Part shown: piece after piece, positions 8,265-15,591 of the stretch
How the letters are laid out: each line of letters begins with the position of its first letter
Numbering within the stretch: position 1 is the stretch's first letter
Source: Candidatus Cryptobacteroides faecipullorum
GTDB taxonomy: Bacteria > Bacteroidota > Bacteroidia > Bacteroidales > UBA932
Assembly (NCBI GenBank): GCA_017694885.1
Contig: JADIMH010000030.1
Location: 1 to 46,483, forward strand
Reading direction: 5' to 3'
Length of the DNA: 46,483 nt
Position numbers and translations under genes: made by a program
The notes under the pieces: model-generated
What the model saw: the letters and a program-made list of their open reading frames with translations, nothing else
Database searches by the model: none
What the model was told of the DNA's origin: nothing

Positions 8265-9206
8265 CTATTCCATTCTCGAGACGATCTGTTTTCTGAGCGA
8301 ACGCGACTGGTAAAGGGGATAATCCTTGTCAGAACGGTCAAGCCATTCGAGTGCAAGATCATAAGCTCCGAGCATGTAGCAGGCTATTGAAATATTGTAT
8401 TCGGCACAGGATCGTTTCTGGAGATTTCCGGTGGAAAGCAGTTCCATCCAGATATCCATGGCTTCTTTCCAGCGGTAGTCGCTGGCGGCATAGGCGGCTT
8501 CGAGCCATTTGTTCCCGGTATAGTATATTACCTGATATCCTTCATTCTTCCATGTGGAGAGGAATGAATCCGCAAGTCTCTGCCCTATCGTTCCGGCAGG
8601 TTCGTCTATTGCGCTGAGGGCTTTTTCAAGGATCTCTTCCCCGGTATCGTTCCCGTCGGAATAGGCAACCGGACGGGCCGTGCTTTTACCGTTGAAGGAG
8701 AAGACCGAATCCGCCTCATTCATCGAGTCATACACGTTCAGCCTGATAGTAAAAGGGACTTCCGCCTCGGAAAGGTACGAGGAGTCTGCCGGGATCTTGC
8801 CTCCGGCCCTGACCTTGACAGGCTCACCGACGGTTGCCTGTCCGAGCACAGGAGGTTCCAAAAGGAAAACCACATCTGTACCGACATCCATAAGGATGTT
8901 TACAAGCGTGTCTTTTGCCGCATAGTCGGCTCCCGGTATGCTGTCGAGCCTGAAAACATTTATCACACGTTCTCCGGAGAAGTATCCGGACTCGAGCCTT
9001 TGGGCAAAGCCGTCAGCGGCCGATGCGCAGAAAGTGGAATCGACTGCATCCCCGTTGTCTATATAGACGACCGAGAATGTCTTTTTGGCCAGGTCCAGAC
9101 CTGAACTGGAAACATCGCGCATCTCGACATCCATAGTAAAAGTCGAGGGTCCGCATGATACAGCTGTCAGCGACAAGCTGCAAAACAGAAACATTAACCG
9201 CTTCAT
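8265..9206 (-). CDS. Lipoprotein with TPR-like C-terminus (DUF6340-like)
   Basis: A 313-aa lipoprotein; MKRLMFLFCSLSLTAVSCGP gives a clear signal and lipobox. The middle part is a mixed alpha/beta domain (FSVVYIDNGD, then VINVFRLDS and VDFLLEP-like strands), and the C-terminus contains helical TPR-like units (SDYRWKEAMDIWMEL, then YNISIACYMLGAYDLALEWL). The architecture resembles Bacteroidetes DUF6340 lipoproteins, but I assign that only tentatively. It is 12 nt downstream of rimO and is probably the last gene of the leftward housekeeping operon. No specific function can be given. Confidence 0.65.
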   Translation of the reverse strand: MKRLMFLFCSLSLTAVSCGPSTFTMDVEMRDVSSSGLDLAKKTFSVVYIDNGDAVDSTFCASAADGFAQRLESGYFSGERVINVFRLDSIPGADYAAKDTLVNILMDVGTDVVFLLEPPVLGQATVGEPVKVRAGGKIPADSSYLSEAEVPFTIRLNVYDSMNEADSVFSFNGKSTARPVAYSDGNDTGEEILEKALSAIDEPAGTIGQRLADSFLSTWKNEGYQVIYYTGNKWLEAAYAASDYRWKEAMDIWMELLSTGNLQKRSCAEYNISIACYMLGAYDLALEWLDRSDKDYPLYQSRSLRKQIVSRME

Positions 9207-9218
9207 GGCTTCAATCTT

Positions 9219-10550
9219 TTAAAGTACCCTTATGATTTCACCGATGAGGTCGTATTCATCGGCTCCGGTTATCCTGACTTCAAGGAACTCCCCTACCAGA
9301 GAATACGGCTCCGCTCCGCCTACGGCCTGAGAGTCATATTTTATGAGTATTTCGCCGTCGACTTCAGGACTCTCGAACTCGCTCCTGCAGACATACACCC
9401 CGTCGGAAAAACCGTCGACTATGACCTTCACTTCATCACCTACCCTGGAACGGTTGAAGTCCAATGATATTTCGCTCTGGAGGGTCATCAGTTCATCGAG
9501 TCTGCGCTGCTTTTCCTTAGAGGAAACGGTATCCTTGTAGTGTTCTGCTCCGTAAGTGCCTTCTTCTTCAGAGTAAGTGAAGGCTCCGAGCCTTCCGAAC
9601 CTTGCTTCGCGGACAAAGTCCAGAAGTTCTCCGAACTCTTTCTTTCCTTCTCCAGGATGGCCTACTATCATTGTGGTCCTGAGGACTACACCGGGTACGC
9701 GCTCTCTCATTTCCCTGATCAGGGCCCTGGTCCATTCTCCGTCCACATGGCGGTGCATCATCTCCAGCACCTTGTCGGAGATGTGCTGCAGGGGAATATC
9801 CATATAGCGGCAGACTTTCGGGTTGGAGGCCATGACATCGAGCACATCCCGAGGGAAGCCGTCCGGATATGAATAGTGTATCCTGATCCATTCTATGCCG
9901 TCGATTCCGGAAAGTTTTCCGAGCAGGTCTGCAAGCATCCTTTTCCCGTAAAGGTCGAGTCCGTAATAAGTAGTATCCTGGGCGATGACTATGAGTTCCT
10001 TAACTCCTTTGGCGGCGAGCATCTCCGCTTCCGCCACAAGCTCTTCCTCCGGTACGGAGACATGCCTGCCCCTTATGTGCGGGATGGCGCAGTACGCGCA
10101 CCTCCGGTCGCATCCTTCGGATATTTTAAGATAGGCGTAATGGGAAGGGGTGGTCAACTGTCTTTTTATTTCAAAATCACCGACAGACGTTATGCCGAGA
10201 TATTCCAGAAGCGGTCTGAAGTCCCTGGCGCCGAACCATGCGTCCACTTCGGGAATCAGTCCTGGAAGTTCATCGGGATATCTCTGCGAAAGGCATCCGA
10301 ATACGGCTATCCTGCCATAATCCCCTGCCTTTTTCCTTTCGACAGCCTGGAGAATCATCTGTACCGACTCTTCCTTGGCATCGCCGATAAAACCGCATGT
10401 GTTTATTATCAGACAGTCGGCTCCGCCGTCCCAGTCTTCAGGAAGTATATCATAGCAAGAGACCGCCTGGGCCAGGATATGCTCCGTGTCCACGCGGTTC
10501 TTCGAACAGCCCATTGTTATGGCCTGCAGCGTCTGTCTCTTTTCTGCCAT
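9219..10550 (-). CDS. rimO: Ribosomal protein S12 methylthiotransferase RimO
   Basis: A 443-aa radical-SAM methylthiotransferase that modifies an Asp of ribosomal protein S12. The N-terminal UPF0004 domain supplies three Cys (TMGCSKNRVDTE, NTCGFIGDAKEES, VFGCLSQRY). The radical SAM motif is SEGCDRRCAYCAIPHIRGRH (CxxxCxxC), and a C-terminal TRAM domain follows. Length matches the family (about 430-445 aa). The stop of the DUF5606 gene lies 2 nt upstream, so the two are co-transcribed. Confidence 0.95.
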   Translation of the reverse strand: MAEKRQTLQAITMGCSKNRVDTEHILAQAVSCYDILPEDWDGGADCLIINTCGFIGDAKEESVQMILQAVERKKAGDYGRIAVFGCLSQRYPDELPGLIPEVDAWFGARDFRPLLEYLGITSVGDFEIKRQLTTPSHYAYLKISEGCDRRCAYCAIPHIRGRHVSVPEEELVAEAEMLAAKGVKELIVIAQDTTYYGLDLYGKRMLADLLGKLSGIDGIEWIRIHYSYPDGFPRDVLDVMASNPKVCRYMDIPLQHISDKVLEMMHRHVDGEWTRALIREMRERVPGVVLRTTMIVGHPGEGKKEFGELLDFVREARFGRLGAFTYSEEEGTYGAEHYKDTVSSKEKQRRLDELMTLQSEISLDFNRSRVGDEVKVIVDGFSDGVYVCRSEFESPEVDGEILIKYDSQAVGGAEPYSLVGEFLEVRITGADEYDLIGEIIRVL

Positions 10551-10552
10551 CG

Positions 10553-10987
10553 CTACTCCTGTCCTGCGTCAGATCCGGACTCCTGCCCTTCCTCTTCCAC
10601 AAAATCAAGAGACGCGTATTTCTTCAAGGCATTGTACCAGTCCACTACCTTTTTCATGTGCGATACGTAGAAACGGTTCCTGTCGTAATCAGGCAGGGCT
10701 TTTCCGAAAAATTCCTTGAGCTCTTCCGGAGACGACTTGGAGCCCGGTGCATCCGCATCGCCCAGGACTTCCTTCATTTTGAGGAACACCTCTTTCAGCT
10801 TGGTCTCGCCTTCATCGGTGTATATCGAGATATCCGCCAGAGTAGTAATCCTGCTGTTCATTCCGAAGCAGCTGCGTTTCCCGTCTGAAAGCGACTCTAC
10901 GATGGCTCCATTCCTGGCCTGTGAAATATAGTTGAATAAACCGCTTTGTCCTGAAATGGACAGAATCTTGGTAAGATCAGTTTTCAT
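10553..10987 (-). CDS. DUF5606 domain protein
   Basis: A 144-aa cytosolic protein. The N-terminal half (LTKILSISGQSGLFNYISQA, then NGAIVESLSDGKR) is the conserved DUF5606 domain, found almost only in Bacteroidetes and commonly near core genes. A helical second half ends in an acidic tail (EEEGQESGSDAGQE). Function unknown. It sits between coaE (55 nt upstream) and rimO, with a possible own promoter box in that gap. Confidence 0.8.
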   Translation of the reverse strand: MKTDLTKILSISGQSGLFNYISQARNGAIVESLSDGKRSCFGMNSRITTLADISIYTDEGETKLKEVFLKMKEVLGDADAPGSKSSPEELKEFFGKALPDYDRNRFYVSHMKKVVDWYNALKKYASLDFVEEEGQESGSDAGQE

Positions 10988-11027
10988 AATTCAGTCATTC
11001 TTTAATTCTCGTTATAATTACAGCACG

Positions 11028-11035
11028 CAAATATA
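11028..11035 (-). promoter_or_regulatory. Candidate -7 box upstream of DUF5606 gene
   Basis: The minus strand reads TATATTTG, matching TAnnTTTG, 41 nt upstream of the DUF5606 start. It lies in the only sizeable gap of this operon. No good -33 box is seen. Confidence 0.35.
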
Positions 11036-11042
11036 GCAATTT

Positions 11043-11657
11043 TTAGATTGCATCACACATTGCGGCATAGACTGCATCGGCCTGGGCGAACAATGAGGCC
11101 GGGCCGGCGATGTTTCTGATGATGAAATCCACACGGGGATCCGTTTTTCCTTCCGACAGGTCATTAAGGAGTTTCTGGCCTTTCATCCTTTCGAGTATGC
11201 GGTCCCGGGACACTCCATCCCTGCTGCATGCCCGTTCGAGTCTCGTCTGGAGCGGAGCGTCCACCAGAAGCACCTTATCGGCTATGTCTTTGAAGAGAGG
11301 TTTTTCAAGAATGATCGCCGACTCCAATATTACGAACGGCACGCTTCCTTCAGGGAAAGAGAGTCTCCACCGGATGAAGTCTTCCTTTACTGCAGGATGG
11401 ACGATGCTTTCAAGGGTATTGAGCCTGAGAGGATCCGAAAAGATGACAGATGAAAGCTTCGCCGTATCGACTCTGCCGTCCGCACCGGTAACCGTACAGC
11501 CGAGCGCCTGCTCCAGTCGGCTGACAAACGTTTTGTCTTCATACAGATTCCTGGCCCTGCTGTCCGAATCATAGACAGGGATGCCTTTCAATGCAAGATA
11601 CCGGCACACAGTGGATTTTCCGCTGCCGATCCCTCCTGTAACCACCAGCGTTCTCAT
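11043..11657 (-). CDS. coaE: Dephospho-CoA kinase
   Basis: 204 aa from the ATG at 11657. This start overlaps the ybbR stop as ATGA and gives the expected N-terminus MRTLVVTGGIGSGKSTVCRY with a Walker A motif; an ATG seven codons earlier lies inside the preceding gene. Further CoaE features are YDSDSRARNLY, the VIFSDPLRLNTLESIVHPAV region (in two overlapping pieces) and VLLVDAPLQTRLERACSRDG. It catalyses the last step of coenzyme A synthesis, the ATP-dependent phosphorylation of dephospho-CoA. Confidence 0.95.
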   Translation of the reverse strand: MRTLVVTGGIGSGKSTVCRYLALKGIPVYDSDSRARNLYEDKTFVSRLEQALGCTVTGADGRVDTAKLSSVIFSDPLRLNTLESIVHPAVKEDFIRWRLSFPEGSVPFVILESAIILEKPLFKDIADKVLLVDAPLQTRLERACSRDGVSRDRILERMKGQKLLNDLSEGKTDPRVDFIIRNIAGPASLFAQADAVYAAMCDAI

Positions 11658-12631
11658 TCTTCGTCCTTGACGACACATTCAAAAACTTTCGGGGAAACGG
11701 AATAATTGATCACGCCCTGAGGTAGAGCGGACATGCGGCCGAGACACCTGCCGCCGAGAGATGAGATGAAATCATTGTAATCGACATAGACCCTGACTCC
11801 TTCCGACAGGTCGGAGGCAATCGGGAAAATACACCTGAGAGTTACCGTAGCTACTGACGGATATATCATCATAGTCTTGCCCGGTGGCACGTTACGCGGC
11901 TGTACGCTTACCGTCACGGGTATTTCCACGAACCTGCCAGCAGACATCGTATAACGGACCTCGTCCTGGGACATCCTGACTCCTTCTATATGTTCGAGCT
12001 TTGCCATGCCATGGATTCCGGCCGAAATGTCGCTTACCTTTATGGCCTCGGTGTTGATTCTGGTTATGTCATCGATATGGGACGGCTCGCCGTACACGGT
12101 CACGGAATCAGGCTCTATCTCCAAAGTGGTCAGAGCGGTGTACTGCGGCCTGAAAGACAGCACATGGACAGGACAGACAGGCACACGCTTATGGTTTTCG
12201 TACGGGAACCTGAAAAAAAGCGTGTCCGTTATGAAATATTCTATCTGTACGTTGTCGCCGAAAATAAGATGGGCCGATTCCTTAAGCTCGGAAGAAGTGA
12301 TATAGTATGTCTCCCCTGACTTATGGTGCAGAGATGAGGCGTCGAATGCAACCGTCACCTTGTGCCCGCCCGAAAAAAGGCCGTTTCTGAGAATGTTGAA
12401 ACCGGTCGTCTGACATCTGGCTATTATGTCGCTTCTGTTTGATGATCTGTAATAGTGTCCTTCGATATTGCTCGTGGCCTCCACCGATGCCTGCAGGAAT
12501 TCCGTATAGCGGAGCGACAGGTTGTGGATAAGCCATATACTGAAAGCCAGCAGGAGGGAGAGCAGAAGAACTGCCCCGTCCCTCCCACTGATATTCATCA
12601 TATTCAATATCTTATGGATAAAATCACGCAT
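11654..12631 (-). CDS. YbbR-like domain protein
   Basis: A 325-aa membrane-anchored protein: a short cytosolic N-terminus, one transmembrane segment (GAVLLLSLLLAFSIWLIHNL), then extracytoplasmic beta-rich repeats. The motifs LEIEPDSVTVYGEPSHIDDI and SDISAGIHG are typical of YbbR/CdaR-like repeats. In Firmicutes CdaR regulates the diadenylate cyclase CdaA, but here there is no adjacent cdaA, and Bacteroidetes YbbR proteins commonly sit between yajC and coaE, as in this window. Function is therefore uncertain. Confidence 0.8.
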   Translation of the reverse strand: MRDFIHKILNMMNISGRDGAVLLLSLLLAFSIWLIHNLSLRYTEFLQASVEATSNIEGHYYRSSNRSDIIARCQTTGFNILRNGLFSGGHKVTVAFDASSLHHKSGETYYITSSELKESAHLIFGDNVQIEYFITDTLFFRFPYENHKRVPVCPVHVLSFRPQYTALTTLEIEPDSVTVYGEPSHIDDITRINTEAIKVSDISAGIHGMAKLEHIEGVRMSQDEVRYTMSAGRFVEIPVTVSVQPRNVPPGKTMMIYPSVATVTLRCIFPIASDLSEGVRVYVDYNDFISSLGGRCLGRMSALPQGVINYSVSPKVFECVVKDEE

Positions 12632-12646
12632 TGTGCGTATTGTCTC

Positions 12647-12976
12647 CTACTGCTGGACGGTATCTGAGAAATCCTTCACTACGGAGTTCTTGTCTACTCT
12701 GATCTTGACATCGTTGTCGACTTCGATAAGAAGGGTCTTGTCCTTGATTTCGGCTACCGTTCCGTAAATGCCGCCGATAGTGACGATCTTGTCGCCTTTC
12801 TGGAGTCCGTCACGGAATTTCTGGAGTTCTTTCTGCTGTTTTCTCTGAGGGCGGATCATAAAGAACCACATCACCACGATGATAAGGATGAGCATAACCC
12901 ACATCGACCATCCGCCTCCTGCCGGCTGCTGTCCCGCAGCCTGAGTCTGTAATAATGCTAATGCAAGTAAATTCAT
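12647..12976 (-). CDS. yajC: Preprotein translocase accessory subunit YajC
   Basis: 109 aa from the ATG at 12976 (a TTG two codons earlier is a weaker alternative). A short Gln/Gly-rich N-terminus precedes one transmembrane helix (WVMLILIIVVMWFFMIRPQR), followed by the conserved YajC signature QKFRDGLQKGDKIVTIGGIY and a small beta domain. YajC associates with SecDF at the Sec translocon. A well-formed Bacteroidetes promoter lies directly upstream, so this is the likely first gene of the yajC to rimO operon. Confidence 0.92.
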   Translation of the reverse strand: MNLLALALLQTQAAGQQPAGGGWSMWVMLILIIVVMWFFMIRPQRKQQKELQKFRDGLQKGDKIVTIGGIYGTVAEIKDKTLLIEVDNDVKIRVDKNSVVKDFSDTVQQ

Positions 12977-13006
12977 TTTCAATTCGATTTATTATAAATT
13001 CGGTTC

Positions 13007-13037
13007 CAAAATTAAATCATTATCGTCTAAAATCAAA
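13007..13037 (-). promoter_or_regulatory. Bacteroidetes-type promoter for yajC operon
   Basis: On the minus strand a -33 TTTG (13034-13037) and a -7 TAATTTTG (13007-13014) are separated by exactly 19 nt, matching the Bacteroides TTTG-N19-21-TAnnTTTG consensus. Transcription would start near 13000, about 24 nt ahead of the yajC ATG. Confidence 0.65.
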
Positions 13038-13038
13038 A

Positions 13039-13998
13039 TCACATTCCCTGCGCAGGCGTCTTTACGACAATACCTTCCTGCTGCATGGCTGCAATGTTCC
13101 TGTCGAGAAGGCCATTGACGAAAATCCTGCTCTTCGGGGTACCGTAGTATTTGGAAATTTCGACATATTCGTTTATGGTGACCTTCACCGGGATGTTCGT
13201 GAACTCTGCCGCTTCCGCCATGCCCAGCACGATGATCGCCATGTCGGTGCTCACTATTCTTTCATTATCCCAGTTGGTTACCGCTCCGGCTACTCTTGCA
13301 GAGTATTTTCCATATCCCGTGATGGCAGCCTGGAGAAGCCTGGTAACGAAAGCCTTGTCGCTTTCTACCCCCGGGCCGGACTTCATGTCGCTCAGGTACA
13401 AGGGCGGCAGACTCCACCTTTCCCCTTTCGACAGGGATTTCAGGGTCTTGCAGACATATGTCAATGCATAGGCAAGATCATCATTCCAGTATATGGACAT
13501 GTCCTCGAGTATCTGCTCGAGATCGGTGCTGTCTACGAATTCTTCTTCGAATATCTTTTCGAACAGCCTGCAGTCTTCGGCGAGAGATGACGTTCCGGAA
13601 GCCATGTAGTCGGCATAATACTGCCTGGACGTGATGGACGAAAGCGTCTTTTTCAGGAAAATATCATACTGCTCCCACGAGAACTTCTTCTTTTTGAATA
13701 TCTTGGTGAAATCAGGATCGGCATCCAGAAGGACTGCCAGCCTGTTGTCCGCAAACTTCGTGTTGGGATTCAGGTCCTGCTCCGTCGGGGCTATTTTCCT
13801 TTTCGCCGCCTCCAGGCGTTCGCGGGCTATGGATGTCAGAGGGGAGACTATGCCGAGCATGAATAAATACAGATCACGGGTAGCCTCGCATGAAAGTTCC
13901 AGCTGGACTTTGGCATCGGACAGGGACATATTCCCGGACAGTACACTTGAGTAAAGAACTTTGAATGCCTTGATTCTTAATATTCGTCTGTTGAGCAT
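13039..13998 (-). CDS. nusB: Transcription antitermination protein NusB, long form
   Basis: A 319-aa protein. MLNRRILRIKAFKVLYSSVL matches the start of long Bacteroidetes NusB proteins, and the C-terminal half has the NusB core (DNERIVSTDMAIIVLGMAEA, then IPVKVTINEYVEISKYYGT). NusB with NusE/S10 binds boxA RNA and supports rRNA antitermination. The protein is roughly twice the length of E. coli NusB because of an N-terminal extension, which is normal for this phylum. It is divergent from the PUR/DUF3276 gene. Confidence 0.9.
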   Translation of the reverse strand: MLNRRILRIKAFKVLYSSVLSGNMSLSDAKVQLELSCEATRDLYLFMLGIVSPLTSIARERLEAAKRKIAPTEQDLNPNTKFADNRLAVLLDADPDFTKIFKKKKFSWEQYDIFLKKTLSSITSRQYYADYMASGTSSLAEDCRLFEKIFEEEFVDSTDLEQILEDMSIYWNDDLAYALTYVCKTLKSLSKGERWSLPPLYLSDMKSGPGVESDKAFVTRLLQAAITGYGKYSARVAGAVTNWDNERIVSTDMAIIVLGMAEAAEFTNIPVKVTINEYVEISKYYGTPKSRIFVNGLLDRNIAAMQQEGIVVKTPAQGM

Positions 13999-14084
13999 AC
14001 GGTTTACGAAATTTTGTGCAAATATATACGCATTTTCAGAAAAATCCCTAAATTTGCAACGATTTACTTATAAAAAGTGTAGAA
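13999..14084. promoter_or_regulatory. Divergent promoters, nusB / PUR gene
   Basis: Two -7-type boxes face outward: TATATTTG on the minus strand (14019-14026) for nusB, and TAAATTTG on the plus strand (14049-14056) for the PUR/DUF3276 gene. They are 22 nt apart. Clear -33 boxes are not seen for either. Confidence 0.45.
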
Positions 14085-14450
14085 ATGTATAGTGAAGAAT
14101 TCGACGAGGTGAATGCTCAGGACCGTTCCGGGGAAGATGTCTACTCAAAGCCGGTCCGCGCAGGTAAAAGAACATATTTCTTTGATGTCAAGACCACTAA
14201 AGGCAATGACTACTACCTGACTATTACTGAAAGCAAGCGCAAACTTGAAAAGGATGGCCGCTTCGCATATGACAAGCACAAGATTTTCCTGTATAAGGAG
14301 GATTTCGACAAGTTCACTGACGGACTTCAGGAAGTGATCAACTACATCAGGGAAAACTGCCTGCAGGGCGATGCCGGCCTTGAAGGATCAAAATCCGAGG
14401 AGAAAGATTTCGACAAAGGTTTCTCGGATGTAAAATTCGAAGAATTGTAA
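14085..14450 (+). CDS. PUR-alpha-like DUF3276 protein
   Basis: A 121-aa cytosolic protein of the Bacteroidetes DUF3276 family, a short PUR-alpha/Whirly-like nucleic-acid-binding fold. Family features are SKPVRAGKRTYFFDVKTTK, YYLTITESKRK and RYDKHKIFLYKEDF-like residues in the middle. The C-terminal tail is acidic and low in complexity. It is a single-gene unit with a -7 box upstream and a strong terminator 35 nt downstream. Confidence 0.85.
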   Translation: MYSEEFDEVNAQDRSGEDVYSKPVRAGKRTYFFDVKTTKGNDYYLTITESKRKLEKDGRFAYDKHKIFLYKEDFDKFTDGLQEVINYIRENCLQGDAGLEGSKSEEKDFDKGFSDVKFEEL

Positions 14451-14484
14451 CAGCCTTGCATATTTAGCGGCTTTATATAAAGAT

Positions 14485-14530
14485 ACAGCCACCCTTCACA
14501 TCTTCCGATATGAGGGGTGGCTGTCTTTTT
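14485..14530 (+). terminator. Rho-independent terminator of PUR gene
   Basis: ACAGCCACCC (14485-14494) pairs perfectly with GGGTGGCTGT (14515-14524), followed by CTTTTT at 14525-14530. This is a textbook intrinsic terminator 35 nt past the PUR stop codon. Confidence 0.9.
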
Positions 14531-14591
14531 CCGGCATACTGAAGGCAATTCCTATACATTGACAACCAAGACATGCCGAGGAGGAGACATC

Positions 14592-14691
14592 GGCAGGGAC
14601 ATACTGTGGCACCCCGCCGGGCCTTCCCGCACTGCGGGCCCCTTCCCTTCTCGGGAGCCGATGCCAGCTTCGGCCACTGTATGTCCCTGTC
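14592..14691. repeat. Imperfect 100-bp palindrome with nested hairpins
   Basis: The 19-nt arm at 14592-14610 is the reverse complement of 14673-14691 with two mismatches. Between them lie smaller hairpins: CCCGC/GCGGG at 14626-14638 and GCCGA/TCGGC at 14657-14674. It could be a structured RNA, a MITE-like element or a dispersed intergenic repeat. No protein is convincing here, and GC content is clearly higher than in the flanking DNA. Confidence 0.6.
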
Positions 14692-15253
14692 ATCCCGCAA
14701 GATACTGGCCCGATGTTTTGACGTGGGGTCATTGATGCGGTCACGATATGATAGGCATCCGGCAGGATGGGGATGCGGCTGCATAACGACACTGCTGATC
14801 ATTGGCTTTGCTGCAGTTACACTCAGATATCGTTGAACATCTGTTCTATTGAACATTGATTCAGCTGCGCATTAGTACTGATGCACGACGATTCTATTGC
14901 TCACCGATTCTGGATTCTGTTGCACACCTGCAAATGGCACATATGGTAAAATATCTGATAATCAGGCAATCACACGATATTGTCATTTCCAGGTGTAACA
15001 TCACTCGGCACACCCGCAGTGACGAATGTGCCCTGCAGGCACCTGCAAGGCGGTTTCGTTACTGCAGGTGTATCCAAACATGTGACACCCGCAGTAGAGC
15101 TATCTTTGAAACATCATGATTTTCAGAAAGATGCATATATTCCACAGCTGCAGGTGTGCTGATGGCTACACGCTTCATGCTGAAAACTACTAATTTGTCC
15201 TGCTGAAAAGCCCCGACATTACATAATGCACGAAACCTCCAAAAGAAGTCTCC
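14692..15253. other. Gene-less stretch with scattered ACCTGC/GCAGGT motifs
   Basis: No coding region is convincing. The stretch contains repeated short motifs of the type ACACCTGCA / TGCAGGTGT and (G)ACACCCGCAGT. The clearest pair is a degenerate 31-nt direct repeat (14990-15020 and 15065-15095): both begin CAGGTGT and end CACCCGCAGT with the same internal spacing. The CACCTG-type core recurs in the 52-bp array that follows, so the two may be related. No promoter or RNA gene is recognised. Confidence 0.5.
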
Positions 15254-15575
15254 CACCTGGAACGCTTTTGCGGGGATTCCGTGCCAGGTGGACGGCAGGA
15301 AAAGCTATCTGGAACGCTTTCGCGGGAATTCCGTGCCAGGTGGACGGCAGGAAAGGACACCTGACACGCTTTTGCGGGAATTCCGTGCCAGGTGGACGGC
15401 AGGAAAGGACACCTGACACGCTTTCGCGGGGATTCCGTGCCAGGTGGACGGCGGGATGGGACACCTGGAACACTTTCGCAGGAAAACCGTGGCAGGTGGA
15501 CAGCGCGATGGGACACCTGGAACACTTTTGCAGGGATTCCGTGCCAGGTGGAAGGCGGGGAAAGACACCTGGAAG
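15254..15575. repeat. 52-bp tandem repeat array, six units
   Basis: Six head-to-tail units with an exact 52-bp spacing: the CTGG/CTGA landmark falls at 15257, 15309, 15361, 15413, 15465, 15517 and 15569. Each unit carries CACCTG followed about 28 nt later by CCAGGTGG, so each can fold as a hairpin. Units three and four are nearly identical; the outer ones diverge. The whole unit repeats and there are no unique spacers, so it is not CRISPR. The period is not a multiple of three. It lies just past the 3' end of the T6SS-like operon. Confidence 0.9.
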
Positions 15576-15591
15576 CACCAAACCCGAAAGG

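Noticed and set aside
14473..14856. Open frames over the palindromic GC-rich element
   Set aside because: Arg/Ser/Pro-rich translations on both strands of a structured element; no domain and no ribosome-binding context.
15254..15575. CRISPR array
   Set aside because: The entire 52-bp unit repeats, with no unique spacers, and no cas genes are in the window.
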